Shown here in pieces: positions 22,290 to 33,843 of a DNA stretch of 64,000 nt. Source of the stretch: Talinum fruticosum (taxonomy: Eukaryota > Streptophyta > Magnoliopsida > Caryophyllales > Talinaceae); NCBI GenBank assembly GCA_021018815.1, contig JAITYX010000003.1, positions 13,907,501-13,971,500 of the forward strand. The letters run 5' to 3'. The position numbers and the translations under genes are program-made. The notes under the pieces are model-generated. The model was not told the origin of the DNA. It saw only the letters and a list, made by a program, of their open reading frames with translations, and ran no database searches. The stretch's first letter is position 1, and each line of letters opens with the position of its first letter.

Positions 22290-22625
22290 ATGGGCAGCAC
22301 CGGCGGCGGCACAGCGGCGACGGCGAAGCTCAGGCGTGAGGCGGCAGCGGCGGCGGTTGATCGGCGGCGTCCTCCACCCGAGCGGCAGCGGTGGCGGTGC
22401 AGGGGTCGGGCGAAACGAAGCTAAGACCGGTGGTTTTTCAGCCTTAGGGGTCCCGAACCGGCGGCGGAAGGGAGGCGGCGGCAACGAGCGACGGCGGCGT
22501 GCGTAGTCGCCGGCGGTAGCGGCCGATGGCGGTGGTGTCGCGGCTGATGGCGGTGCTCTCGGTCTCGGTCTTGGTCTCGGTCTCGCTCTCTGTTGCTTTG
22601 CGAAATCCGAACCGGCCGATGCCGG
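22290..22625. other. GC-rich GGC-repeat block in the CACTA element
   Basis: A sharply GC-rich island made of GGCGGC-type repeats lies between AT-rich sequence and the right subterminal array. It opens low-complexity frames on both strands with Ala/Gly/Arg/Pro-rich translations, which I do not regard as genes. It could be a CpG-rich leader of the minus-strand transposase gene; that is speculation. Confidence 0.55.
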
Positions 22626-22633
22626 CTCCGATT

Positions 22634-22925
22634 TATTCGTAATTAGCAACGGAACAGTCCGTCGCTGTTCGTCGCTAATTACAAAATTGTCGATAGCGAC
22701 GGATTGGCGACGGAATATTCCGTCGCTAATTACTACGCTAATTTTTTTTTTCTTTCGTGGATTTTTTGATGTACGAATTATCGCCGACGGAGTAGCGACG
22801 GAAGTTAAGTTCCGTCGCTAATTCCGTCGTTGTATGATCCAGCTTGTCATTTTTGTCGGTGTCCGTCGCCGATTCCGTCGCTACCCGGCGACGATTGGTT
22901 TCCGTCGCTATTTTACGGTTTTGTA
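22634..22925. repeat. CACTA subterminal repeat array, right end
   Basis: The same AGCGACGGAA-type motif recurs in both orientations up to the right terminal repeat, at lower density than at the left end. The matching motif at both ends confirms that they belong to one element. Confidence 0.85.
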
Positions 22926-23803
22926 GTAGTGGAAACACCAAGCTCAAAGGTGATTTCCACCTTATTTTTAAAGACACTAGCGAGTGGTTTTGGGACTTCC
23001 AAGGAGTCAAGAACCGTTGCTCAACGTTCATATCTCAACGGATATTTTCCGAGTTACTCGGAAAATCCTTTACAACGATCAAAAAGGACCTCCCATCGGA
23101 AGATGGACACAACGGCTAAGCTGCTTGGTCATCTATATATAGAAGCCAACTTTCAAGACTTGAAGATTGCCGAATCTATTGTTAATTTACATACTTGAGA
23201 AAAAGTCATTGTATTCATTCTCAATCTTCTACTTACAACTCCAATTCCGTATTTAAGAACTTTATGAGTTGTAAGGTCTTGTACTCGATTACAAACACTT
23301 TCTTTCTTACTCTCTAAATAAGGTCGCTTGAGCGAGTCGTAAGGGTTAACTCGGCTCGGTTGTGCCTAACTTGTAAGGCTGATCTCGGTTAGGAAATACT
23401 AGATCGAGATAAGGTAATTTCGAGTCTAGGAAAAACTCGTAAGGAGTTGTCTAAGGGAGCAACTCAGGTTATGTCGATCTATCGTATTTTGTTGACTCAA
23501 AATAGTGGATTCAACTTCGTGCTTGGATTAGCACGGTCCTTGGTTTTCCGCCCGAGGAGGGTTTCCACGTATTTTACGAGTTATCACTTTTCCGAGTACA
23601 TTCTAGACTCGGACGGTTTCGAGATTCCGTTCGATCGGTTTCTTCGCCACTTACTAAAATCCGAGTTTATGCTTTTACGAGTTTAACCTTGCTTCACGCT
23701 CACCCCAAATTCATATCTGTTTTAATTTTAAAGCAAGTTTCCTGATCACCCTATTCAATCCTCCCCCTCTAGGTTGATTTATACTCTCCAAGAGCAAACC
23801 TTC

Positions 23804-23818
23804 AATTGGTATCGAGCC
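23804..23818 (+). promoter_or_regulatory. Primer-binding site of element C
   Basis: ATTGGTATCGAGCCT follows the 5' LTR directly and resembles the complement of initiator-methionine tRNA (TGGTATCAGAGC) with one base missing. Confidence 0.75.
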
Positions 23819-23862
23819 TAGCCTTTCGGAAAGGATCTAACCATCCAAAGGTTTAAAGATCA

Positions 23863-25470
23863 AATGGCTCGAGAACAATGGAGAGTTCGATGAAGGAAGA
23901 TCTTCCAACGAGACCACCAAAGTTCAAAGGATCCAACTTCGTGCCTTTGGAAGAAACTCATGGAATGTTTCCTCTTGGATCATGATGAGGATGTCCGGAA
24001 CATCATACAAGTGGGCAAGTACATTCCCATGAAGACGGAAGAAACAAGACTCGTACCCAAGACAAAGGCCGAGTGCACAGGTGATGAAGCGGAAAAGTTC
24101 GAAAAAACTTCAAGGCAATGAACATTCTAATGTGCACCGTCATCTCGGAAGAATACAATCGAGTGTGAGCTCGTGATACAGCCAAAGAAGTGTGGGACAC
24201 TCTTGTCAACACTTATGAAGGCACAAGCCGAGTCGGACAAGCGAAGATAAGCCAATATCTTCATAAATATGAGCTATTCAAGATGGAGCCGGAAGAAAAC
24301 ATCACTCGGATGTTCATTCGATTCACCGAGATTACCAACAATCTCAAATCTCTGGGTAAAAAGATTTCCCACGAGGAAATGTGAAGAAAGATACTCGAAG
24401 CCTACCCAAGAAAAGATGGGGTCCCAAAGTAACAGGTATTGAAGAGGCTCGGAACTTGTCTCTACTGAAGCCGGACGAACTCATTAGGAAGCTTCTCACC
24501 CATGAGATCCACCTAGAAGAGGAGGACGCAGAGGTCGGCACCAAAAAGAACATTGCGCTGAAAGCCTCGAAACAAGAGAAGCGGATCTAAGTTCTTCGAC
24601 TGAGAAGAGGATCCCATGGCACTTATTGGTAGAGGCTTCAAGAGAATGATAAAGCACAAGAGATGGGATAAGAAGCCAAAAGAAGAGTTCTACAAGAAGG
24701 ACAAAAAGGATAGAAAAGGTAAATATTCTTCCCCTTCAAAGTTATCTTTACCTAAAAACTCAGTCTGTTTTGAATGTGGCGGCAAGGAACATATAGTCAA
24801 AGACTGTCCAAAGAGAAAAGGGACAGAAAGAACAAAAAGGCTATGATGGCCACATGGAGTGACGAGGACTCGAGATGACTCAAAGTGTCCGATGGCACTT
24901 TCGACTCGAGATCGGAAGCGAGTCGAGCCGAGATCAATCGGACAATCAAGAAGCGAATCCTCAAGAGGTAATTGAATACTTTCTCAAATTCTCAAAAGTT
25001 GATTTAGCTAAGTATATTTTCACTTTGGAAGAGAAGTCTAATTCTGATTCTTCTCATTTTAGAGAACAACTTGATTCAATCTCTTCTAAGAGCATTTCCT
25101 TAAAAATGAGTTGGATAAACTGAGACTTTCACTCGAGAGAACTCAAGGCTAGTGCTCAATCCAATGAGGCTGAGTCCGAGTTACTCGAGAAAAGAAAATG
25201 AGCAACTAAAGCAAAAGCTCAATGAGTCTCAAGATCTTGTTTTAAAGTTTGCTCAAGGTCGGAAGAACCTTGATATGCTCTTGGGATCTCAATGTGTCTC
25301 CTTCGAGAGGTTTTAACAAAGAGGAGGAATCAAATTCCTACTCGGAGCTTTTCAAAAAGAATTCTAGAGCCGTAAAGTTCGGAAAGGTTGGGCACGGTCC
25401 CATTTATAAAAATGAAAGGAGGACTGAGACCGGACCAGACTTACAAGAGAAAACTATCTCTTCCGGTTTA
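23863..25470 (+). pseudogene. Element C gag, broken
   Basis: Gag starts at the ATG at 23863 (MARE...). LMECFLLDHDEDV lies at about 23949-23990, then a long readable stretch from 24190 (MWDTLVNTYEGTSRVGQAKI) through FIRFTEITNNLKSLGKKISH to 24384. WGPKVTGIEEARNLSLLKP is at about 24418-24474. The zinc knuckle CFECGGKEHIVKDC at about 24770-24811 is intact (CX2CX4HX4C), the best preserved in the window. A spacer with the LDMLLGSQCVS block at about 25270-25302 follows. Frames slip near 24382, 24590 and 24840. The protein would package element RNA. Confidence 0.83.
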
Positions 25471-25689
25471 TAAAAGAAAAGTTTTCCAAAAGAAAGAGAC
25501 ACAGACTCGGTTCTCTAAACTGAAGATTTAGAATCGGACTAAACCCAAAGTCATTCAAATCGGGTTACGAAAAACCTTCTTCCTCGAAAAGGACCACGAG
25601 TAAAGGGTGTTACTAGGTTCGTTAGAAGAAGTGAGAAGGGTTAGTTTATTTTCTGTTTTGCGGGCCACTCGAGAAAAGATCAAAAGGCC

Positions 25690-26965
25690 ATTCGTACCTA
25701 GACGGTGGATGCTCACGCCACATGTCAGGAGACTCGGGACTCTTTTACGAGTTAGAAGAGTACAAAGGAGGAAAAGTCACATTTGGAGATGACAGCAAAG
25801 GCAAGATAATTGGGATAGGCAAGATTGGAAATGAAGGCAATCTAGTCGGCCCAGTATACCTTGTTAAAGGATTAAAGTACAATCTGCTTAGCATCTCTCA
25901 ATTGTGTGATAAAGGTCAAGAGGTAAGATTCACTTAGACCAACTGTTACATTTCGATGATACCACCAAGGAAATCAAGCTCTCGGGTAAGAGATCAGGTA
26001 GCACTTACATTATTCCTCTTTCGACCGAGTCGGAATTTATCTTGTTTAAAAGCATCACTTCATGATGATTCATGGACATGGCATCGCAGATTAGGCCATG
26101 TTAGCATGCATACTATTAAGAAACTGGCATCTCATGGCTTAGTCGGAGGATTGCCTAATTGTGCTTTTGAGAAAGATAAGATTTGTGAAGCTTGCACAAA
26201 AGGGAAACAAGTCAAATCATCATTCAAATCTCTGAAGACAGTTTCCACATCCAAGGTGCTTGAAATGCTACATATGGACTTATGTGGTGAAATCCTGTTA
26301 AGAGTCTTAGAGGTAAATCATATGTACTTGTTATTGTTGATGATTACTCACGATTTACCCGGGTATGTTTTCTTAAGCACAAAAATGAAGCATTCAAAGA
26401 GTTCAGCAAGCTCTGCAGGAAAATCCAAGTTGAGTCTAAGACTCGGATTCAAAGAATTCAAGCCGACCACGGAAGGGAGTTCGACTACACGGAATTTGCA
26501 GAGTTTTGTGACAAGAATGCATCTCCCACAACTTCTCGGCGCCAAGAACTCCTCAACAAAATGGAGTAGTGGAGAGAAAGAACAGAACTCTTGAGGAAAT
26601 AGCTAGGACAATGATGATTGAACACAATCCACCCTACTATTTACAGGCTGAGGCGATCAACATAGCCAACTATACCTTGAACAGATGTCTCATCGGACCC
26701 ATTACGAAGAAAACACCGTACGAGCTCTATAAAGGGAAGAAACCCAATATTTCATACTTCAAACCCTTTGGATGTAAATGTTTTGTTCACAACAATGGTA
26801 AGGATCACCTGACCAAGTTTGATGCTCGGTCGAGATGAAGGTATTTTTCTAGGTTATTCTTCTCATAAGCAAAGCTTATCGTATTTTTAATAAGAAAAGT
26901 AACAAAGTGGAAGAAAGCATCCATGTTGTGTTTGATGAGCTTGAACAGGAAAAACCAAGTGAGTC
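25690..26965 (+). pseudogene. Element C protease, GAG-pre-integrase and integrase, broken
   Basis: The protease site reads YLDGGCSRHMSGD at about 25696-25735 across a frame slip, with glycine where family members have serine. A good frame follows (GKIIGIGKIGNEGNLVGPVY at about 25800-25858). The pre-integrase block WHRRLGHVSMHTIKKLASHG lies at about 26080-26138, with CEACTKGKQVKSS after it. Integrase shows LHMDLCGE (about 26268-26291), the second aspartate block ADHGREFDYTEFAEF at about 26464-26509 and NGVVERKNRTLEEIARTMMI at about 26560-26619. Its C-terminal part runs to about 26965. Frame shifts lie near 26300, 26395, 26540 and 26835. Confidence 0.85.
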
Positions 26966-27329
26966 AACATTCTCGGACCTAAAGCTCAGCGAAATGATAA
27001 TCATGATAAAAACAAGCCTATCGAGAATCAAGCCCAACCATCTCGGAATGAAGTTACTTAGAACGAAGTGACTCGGAATGAGACAACTCAAGAACTAACT
27101 CGGAATGATGAAGGACAATCTGATGAACAAGTTCACTCGGAACAAGCCTCGGAGGATCAAGCAATTCAGCCAACGGATCTGGTGAATCGGAGAACAGGTA
27201 GAGCATTCAACTATGCTTCTAGTCATCCACTAGAAAACATATTATCTAATATCAACAGTGGGGTAAGAACTCATTCCTCTCTTCAGAATTTATGTGCATT
27301 CACTACATTCATTTCATTAAGCTCGAACC

Positions 27330-28815
27330 TGAATGGGTAGAGGCCATGTAAGAGGAACTCAATCAATTCGAAAGAAACCAAGTCCGGACTCGACCAAACA
27401 ACCTTCGACCACCCAATCATAGGAACCAAATGGGTTTTCAAGAACAAACTAGATGAAGGTGGGTTGGTAGTCGAAACAAGGCTAGACTTGTGGCTCAAGG
27501 TTACAATCGGGAAGAAGGGATTGATTGTGGGGAAACCTTTGCACCTGTAGCAGAATTGAAGCCATTAGAATTCCGTTAGCATTTGCATCTAGCATGAATA
27601 TAAAATTATATCAAATGGATGTTAAGTGTGCTTTTCTCAATGGCTTTATCGAAGAGGAAGTCTATGTTGAGCAGCCCCTGGATTTGAAAACTCGGAATTT
27701 CCAAATCATGTTTTCAAACTTCAAAAAGCTCTTTATGGTCTTAAACAAGCTCCCGGAGCTTGGTATGAAAAGATCGAGCAATTTCTTGGTTCAAAATGAT
27801 TTTAGAAGAGGTCGGATCGACAAGACTCTCTTTATAAAAACCAAGGGGAAAGATTTCCTTATCATTTAGATATATGTTGATGACATAATTTTTAGAGCCA
27901 CTAATGAAATTCTGTTTCGAGATTTTTACGAGTTAATGAGACAGGAATTTCAAATAAGTATGAAGGTAGAACTCAATTTCTTCCTTGGTCTACAAATCAA
28001 GCAAGACAAAAATGGAATTTATGTCCATCAATCAAAGTACACCAAGGAGCTGCTGAAAAAGTATAAACTTCAAGATGTGAAGCATGCAGCAACACCTATG
28101 AGCGGTAGTTTGAAGCTGGACTCGGACGAAAAAGGTAAAGCAATAGATTAGAAACTCTATCGAGGTATGATTGGATCTTTACTATATCTTACTTCCAGTA
28201 GACCGGATATAATGTTTAGTGTCCGTCTATGCGTAAGATTCCAAGCAAATCCAAAAGAATCACATCTCACTGCAGGTGAAGAGAATATTCGAGATATCTT
28301 GCAGAGACTCGGAATTTAGGTCTATGGTACTCCGGAGACTCGGAACCGACTCTCACCTGGATACTCGAGATGCTGATTACGCTAGATACAAAGTTAATAG
28401 AAAGAGCACCTCACGAGCTTGCCAATTTCGGGTCAATCCTTAATATCTTGGAACTCAAAGAAACAAAACTCGGTAGCTCTATCAACTGCCGAGGCTGAGT
28501 ATATTGCAGCTGGAGCATGTTGTGCTCAGATTTTATGGATAAAGCAACACTTAAAAGATCTTCGACTTTCTTTCAAATCGGTTCCAATCAAGTGTGATAA
28601 TCGAGTGTAATCAGCATCACCAAAAATCAAGTTCAGCACTCAAAGACGAAACACATTGAGGTCGGGTATCATTTTTAAGAGACCATTCTAAGAAAGGAGA
28701 TATTGAACTTGAATTCATTCCTACCAATCTTCAATTAGCTGATATCTTTACTAAACCACTTAGTGAGGATCGGTTTTGCTTTATTAGGAATGAGCTTGGC
28801 ATGTTAAATGCATAA
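27330..28815 (+). pseudogene. Element C reverse transcriptase and RNase H, broken
   Basis: Reverse transcriptase shows KLYQMDVKCAFLNGFIEEEV at about 27604-27663, [16 protein letters not shown] near 27727-27774 and IYVDDIIF at about 27870-27893 after an in-frame stop. ELNFFLGLQIKQDKNGIYVH follows at about 27969-28028 and KYKLQDVKHAATPMSGSLKL at about 28060-28119. RNase H includes KKQNSVALSTAEAEYIAAGA at about 28457-28520 and LQLADIFTKPLSED at about 28729-28770. It ends GMLNA at 28815. Stops and slips occur near 27700, 28150, 28280 and 28610. The missing bases cluster near CTCG motifs here too. Confidence 0.86.
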
Positions 28816-29223
28816 TTCTTTTGCCTTACTGTGTGAGATTTTTACTGCATGATTATGTGTTATGTGATTTTATTTCTTAAATAACCATTAGTTTGGTTGA
28901 TTAAGTGATACTGAGCCGATAGTTATTATTTATTTCCAGTTTCGAGTCACTCGAAACCTAGCTGAGTCAGACTTAGACTTTGAGAAAAATGGACATCAAA
29001 CTTCGAAATCATCTCTAGACGAGTGGAGAATTTTCGGAATTTGTTTTCAAAATCTTTCTTTTCTCTCTCTCTCTCTCTCTCTGCCCGTCGTGATTAGACA
29101 ACTAGCCGTTGGGAGACAAACCGCTGGAATTCTAACCGTTGTAGAAGAGAACAGTCACACCGGTCCGAGGTGACTCGCTGAAAGAGATGAGTCGAACGGA
29201 TAATAAAGGACGTTTATTTTCTT

Positions 29224-29234
29224 CTTATAAATAG
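29224..29234 (+). promoter_or_regulatory. Internal TATA box upstream of the third ORF in element C
   Basis: CTTATAAATAG lies about 260 bp before the third-ORF ATG at 29490 and is followed by a CT-rich leader, matching the arrangement in elements B and D. Confidence 0.5.
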
Positions 29235-29489
29235 CGCCTATTCTCTTTCATTTCATTACTTTACTCTCTGCTTACTCTCTCTCTCGAAATCAAATCCTCG
29301 TGACCACGTTCTCGGTGACTAAAAGCGACACACAGCGCTCTCAAGCTTCGTGAAGAACATTTCAAGTAAGCTCTGTCACTCTCAAACTCATTCTTCTTCT
29401 ACACTTTTCTTTTATCTTTCACTCTTTTCTAGTTCTTTTCTCCTACTCTCTGTCAAGCCTATCTTCTACTCTCTCTTTTCTCCATCAAT

Positions 29490-31101
29490 ATGCCGAAAAG
29501 AGGTTCTCACTCCCGATTTTCTTGGCTCTGCTACAAAGAAACCCCGCACAAAAAGCCAAGAAGGGCCCTCAAATTCTAAACCCCTTGTCACCCAGACATC
29601 TTGCGCTGGATGATAAATTCTTCCCAACCACAAAATTTTCATGGTTGCCTCACATACGATCGACTGGGGTTTACAATTTTCTTTACTTCAGCGAGTTCAT
29701 CTATCCCGAACTCATTTACGAGTTTTACACTCATCTTTCCAGCTACGAAGGTATTCTGACCTCCGGAGTTCGAACATAACTGTTCGAATCAATACTTCCC
29801 TCCTCCATCGTCCGCTCAAAGTATCCTCTCTCTTCTTAAATAGCAATCCTATACCTTTCAATGAAGTCGCTGATGACTTCTTTGAAAAGTATGCAAAAGA
29901 GTTCCCTAGGTCACGCAAAAATTTTTCCGTGACTCAGCTGAAGTTAGAAGCTCGTCTTCCGTGTTTCTTGTTGATGAGAACTTTCTTCTCACAGCACTCT
30001 AGCAAGGAGAACCCCAACTCCAAGCACCTCAAAGCACTCTTTGATATTCTAGAGGGCTACGACGTAGACCTCTTTCCTGCTATTATTAAGCAAATGGTAG
30101 CCGTGCCGACTCAAACTCGAACAAGAAGAACACACCTCTTCATTTCGATGCTCTTCTCACTCTCATCATCAAACAATTCAAAGTTCCTCTTCCCTCGGAT
30201 CCGACCGTAGTTTACGAGGCTACCATTGTAGTTGGCAAAAGGAACTTCAGGGTACGGATACTAGGAAACCGAACACTGGTGTGCGGGTTCACAACTCGGA
30301 GCTGAGGCCACCTTCTCCGCCTCGGACTCGGAAAGACAACCCTCTTTCTCTTCCTGCTCCACCTGGTGGTGCCTCCACCTCAGGTGCTTCTAAAACTCTC
30401 TTTTCCATTTTGTCCACTGCTTTCATGGACAAAATCTCCTCTGTGGCATTGGAACTCAAGGACCTCCTCCGGTCATTCGAGACTGTCTTCCGATCTATGA
30501 CCATCAACCGAAAACCACCCAATCTCAACTCCGAGAGCAACAGGATGTGCTCCTTGAGATGAAGGCTCTAGTGAAGGAGCGAGAGGAGCTGATTGAGCTT
30601 CTTCGGGAGAGACGATCCAAGGCAGCTCGAGGATCAAGGAGACTCGGACACTTTTGAGGACTCCTCGAGCCTTGCCAAGTCCTCCTCCGACGAGAGGAGA
30701 GGGTGAAGAAGAAGATTGAGAAGAAGCGGAAGAGCTGCGGGCTGATGCAGCTCTTTTCGAGCATGGTGAGCAAGAAGGACAAGGAGCAACAGCGAGGGTG
30801 CAGGTGCTCCTAAAGCGCAACCGAAGTGATCGGCTCGGACGGCGAGCCTGAGTGGGTCGAAGAATCCGCGGACCAAGGACAGTCAACAGCGAGTCAACCT
30901 AAGCACACCTCTCCGGTCGTTCGGTTCCAAGAGGACGAGCCTTTAGACAACCTAGTTCCGGGTCAGCCACTCGAGACTGAGCCAATGCCAGAGATCCCTG
31001 TACTTCCTCCGCCGCGCTCAAGCACATCGTCAAGATCCTATCGGCGCCGGCGAACAACTCGTCGTTCCTCCTCAACTCCGTCTAATCCATCCCCTCCTTA
31101 G
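29490..31101 (+). pseudogene. Element C third ORF (env-position, function unknown), broken
   Basis: It starts MPKRGSHS at 29490 and is collinear with the third ORF of element B. DDKFFPTTKFSWLPHI is at about 29609-29656, followed by FYTHLSSYEGILTSGV near 29722-29769, SKHLKALFDILEGYDVDLFP at about 30022-30081 and a Glu/Lys/Arg-rich segment near 30560-30800 that could form a coiled coil. The Ser/Arg tail SSTSSRSYRRRRTTRRSSS leads to the stop at 31099-31101. I see no convincing signal peptide or transmembrane helix, so the label env-like rests only on its position. Frame slips near 29780, 30110 and 30600. Confidence 0.7.
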
Positions 31102-31490
31102 ATTCTTAGTCTTTTGTTTACAATGTTTCATTTTTTTGTCCGGACATCAAATATGAACTTCTTATTAAATTCTTCCCATTTTTTGTTTTTTTGTTTTTCT
31201 TTGAAAGGCAAGGGGGAGAATAGATAGAAAATGTTTGTCTGTCTATTTTAGGGGAGTCTCTCTCACCCTGTGTAAATATTTCTTTCTGTTAAATTAATGA
31301 AGTACTGCATTTCATTCATAATCTCATGTTTCTTGCTCCGATATGTTATTTACAAGCAATGCATCTATCTGCTTTTGCTTTGTTTCTTACTATGATATGT
31401 TAGCTCGTGCTATGAAATCTTAAGTTATTTTCCGAGCAAATTTGCAATATCGATAACAAAACTTCTCTCTAAGTATGGAATGCCTTTCAT

Positions 31491-31503
31491 CAAAAGGGGA
31501 GAT
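31491..31503 (+). promoter_or_regulatory. Polypurine tract of element C
   Basis: CAAAAGGGGAGAT directly precedes the 3' LTR, as in element B. Confidence 0.85.
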
Positions 31504-33077
31504 TGAAGACTCGGACTTCATACTTACACTTTTCCGAGTTTCATCAAGGAATCGGGTATAAGACGTCTTCTCTCATAGAGTTTTGATTACAAGTCATTTT
31601 ATGTACCTTAGAAAATTTTCACGAGTGATATAGCATTTACTCCGAGTGTTATAGAAAATATTTCATATATGTATGTGTGACTCGATCGACTCGGAAAGCA
31701 TACTTGTACTAACTCGGTTCCGAGTTACTCAACACTCAGAATTATTGCATGTTCAAACACTCGTATTCACATACATAAACTCGAGTCCGACTTCATGTTC
31801 CAAGAATTACAATATTAATTCTCTATTCCAAGTCGACTTATCTTGTTTGATCCTTGTTCGATCTAGATCAAGTTTGCTTACTCGATTTTCTACTTGACTT
31901 GATTCTCTTGTAAACTGACTCAAATAGAATTTTGAGTATCACGGATATTAGACTCGGAAAATTTCATTCATTTTCTGACTCGGATAATTAGTTATTTAAT
32001 CATCTTAATTATGTTATTATTTGTGTCTAATCTTGAACCAAAGTATTTTATACTTTGAGAACCAAACTGATTTACTTTTGTAGGTTATTCAAACGAGGCT
32101 ATCCTAATCTTTGAACTGCAAAGGTAACCGGCTTCAAAACTCAAATCACCAGCGAGACAAGGCTTTTTCCACCTCCGACCTAGCCCCGGACATCGTGTCG
32201 GGATTGTCCGTTTCCAAAATTGGAAATCTGCAACACCAAGCTCAAAGGTGATTTCCACCTTATTTTTAAAGACACTAATAGTGGTTTTAGGACTTCCAAA
32301 GGAGTCAAGAAGCTGTTGCTCAACGTTCATATCTCAACGGATATTTTCCGAGTTACTCGAAAATCCTTTACAACGGTCACAAAGGACCTCCGAGTTAGAA
32401 GATGGACACAACGGCTAAGCTGCTTGGTCATCTATATATAGAAGCCAACTTTCAAGACTTGAAAATTGCCGAATCTATTGTGAATTTACATACTTGAGCA
32501 AAAAGTCAATGTATTCATTCTCAATCTTCTACTTACAACTCAAATTCCGTATTTAATAACTTTCGATACTCGATTACAAACACTTTCTTTCTTACTCTCT
32601 AAGTAAGGTCCCTTGATCGAGCTGTAAGGGTTAACTCAGCTCAGCTTGTCCCTAACTGTAAGTCCGATCTCGGTTAGGAAATACTAGATCGGACAAGGTA
32701 ATTTATGAGTCTAGGAAAAACTTGTAAGGAGTTGTCTAAGGGAGCAACTCAAGTCAAGTCAATCTATTGTATTTTGTGGACTCAAAATAGTGGATTGGAC
32801 TTCGTGCTTGGATTATCACGGTCCGTGGTTTTCTCGCCCGGGAGGGTTTCCACGTATTTTTGAGTTATCACTTTTCGAGTACATTCTAGACTCGGACGGT
32901 TTGAATTTCGTTTAGTTAGTTTCTTCACCACTAAAATCCGAGTTTATGCTTTTACGAGTTTAACCTTGCTTCATGCTCACCCTAGATTCATATCTATTTT
33001 AATTTTAAAGCAAGTTTCCTCATCACCCTATTCACCCCCTCTAGGGTGATTTATACTTGTCCAAGAGCAAACCTTCA
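31504..33077 (+). repeat. 3' LTR of element C (1574 bp)
   Basis: It begins TGAAGACTCGG, ends CAAACCTTCA and is followed by the CTTAG duplication. TATA box CTATATATAG near 32431-32440. It is the uninterrupted reference for the CACTA-split 5' LTR. Confidence 0.92.
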
Positions 33078-33082
33078 CTTAG

Positions 33083-33269
33083 AAATTGATCTAAGAAAGA
33101 CGTGTGACTCTATTTCCTAGACTTTCATTGGTAATCTTCTCGTAAGCTTAAGTTCACTCATGTATTCCGTAATTGGATAATGTCCATGATTACCACATGT
33201 AGTTACACCATAAACATTACTTGGTTCTCATCATGGTTGGTTCTTTGGGGCTAAAAATTTGACGCAAGG
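33083..33269 (+). pseudogene. LINE 1 fragment b: reverse transcriptase
   Basis: The sequence continues the LINE frame broken at 17808. Across the junction it reads RCFLEIDLRKTCDSIS, the first catalytic aspartate block of LINE reverse transcriptase, where related elements have IDLRKAYDSISW. It proceeds to a degenerate GLTQG near 33252-33269, where a hAT-like MITE interrupts it. Confidence 0.75.
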
Positions 33270-33843
33270 TAAGGTTGTGCAAAATATTCAAAAGCGAACC
33301 GAAAATTGGCTAAACCGAATTGTTTATCTAGTTAAATTTTCCTATTAATCGAACCGATGAATTGATAGCCTTTCCAGTTCGAGTCCCGAATAGGATTTTG
33401 AAACCTACTAGTTAATCGGAACCGAAGCGATAAGTTTCTTTTGAAAAAATTTAAAAATTATTACAGGATAATTTAGTTTACTTATTTGAACAAAAGGAAA
33501 AAAATCGAAACCGAACAACAACAACTGGGCGAGCAAGGTAATGCTTGTCTGGGTCGGGCTAGGCGAGTTGGTGGGCTTTGCTATCGATGACTCGGCTAGC
33601 TGGACTGCTTGGTTGGGTAGTGGCTACTTGCTTTGTTGGGTAAAATTTCTAAAATCACTTGTTTAAATTTTTTTCTTTGTTGTTACGGTTAACCAATGAA
33701 CCAAACCGAACAAATCTGGTTGGTCGATAATCGGATAATCGGTTTATCTAATTACTATTCCGATTCACATTTTCACAAACTGTGAAATCCGGTTAACCGA
33801 TTTAAAAATCGATTCAAACTAAATCAAACCGTGAATACCCCTA
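33270..33843. mobile_element. hAT-like MITE (574 bp) in LINE 1
   Basis: The ends are imperfect inverted repeats, TAAGGTTGTGCAAAATATTC at the left and the complement of TAGGGGTATTCACGGTTTG at the right. Eight-base flanks ACGCAAGG (33262-33269) and AGGCAAGG (33844-33851) match at seven positions, the duplication size of hAT elements. The interior is rich in AACCGAA/TTCGGTT motifs and has no coding potential. The LINE reading frame resumes exactly after it (LRQGDLISPVLF). Confidence 0.7.

Larger units (their letters stand above)
18539..22931 (-). mobile_element. CACTA (En/Spm) transposon, 4393 bp, defective
   Basis: The ends are perfect 13-bp inverted repeats, CACTACTACAAAA at 18539 and TTTTGTAGTAGTG ending at 22931, flanked by the 3-bp duplication GAA (18536-18538 and 22932-22934). 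This is the hallmark of CACTA elements. Both ends carry dense subterminal copies of an AGCGACGGAA-type motif. The coding content lies on the minus strand: the first exon of a TNP2-type transposase and a second gene of the plant En/Spm-associated type. The catalytic part of TNP2 is absent, so it could move only with enzyme supplied by another copy. Confidence 0.93.
17809..23803 (+). repeat. 5' LTR of element C, interrupted by a CACTA transposon
   Basis: The two halves are 17809-18538 and 22935-23803. They join at the GAA duplicated by the CACTA insertion to give a sequence collinear with the 3' LTR, which reads uninterrupted across the same site near 32226-32236. The LTR begins TGAAGACTCGG and ends CAAACCTTCA. 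TATA box CTATATATAG at about 23132-23141. Confidence 0.92.
17809..33077 (+). mobile_element. Copia element C (SIRE/Maximus-like), full length, with nested CACTA
   Basis: This element is complete from LTR to LTR. The 5' LTR (17809-23803) contains a CACTA transposon, and the internal region (23804-31503) has PBS, gag, pol, third ORF and PPT. The 3' LTR is 31504-33077. The target duplication CTTAG is at 17804-17808 and 33078-33082, in the reverse transcriptase of LINE 1. Without the CACTA element and its duplication the 5' LTR is about 1.6 kb, matching the 3' LTR at 1574 bp. The LTRs have diverged more than those of element B, so C looks older. Coding regions are broken but collinear with B. Confidence 0.93.

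Noticed and set aside
22266..22649. Arg/Pro-rich frame starting in the CACTA GC island
   Set aside because: Frames are open on both strands because the repeats lack stop codons. There is no similarity to transposase or host domains that I can recognise.
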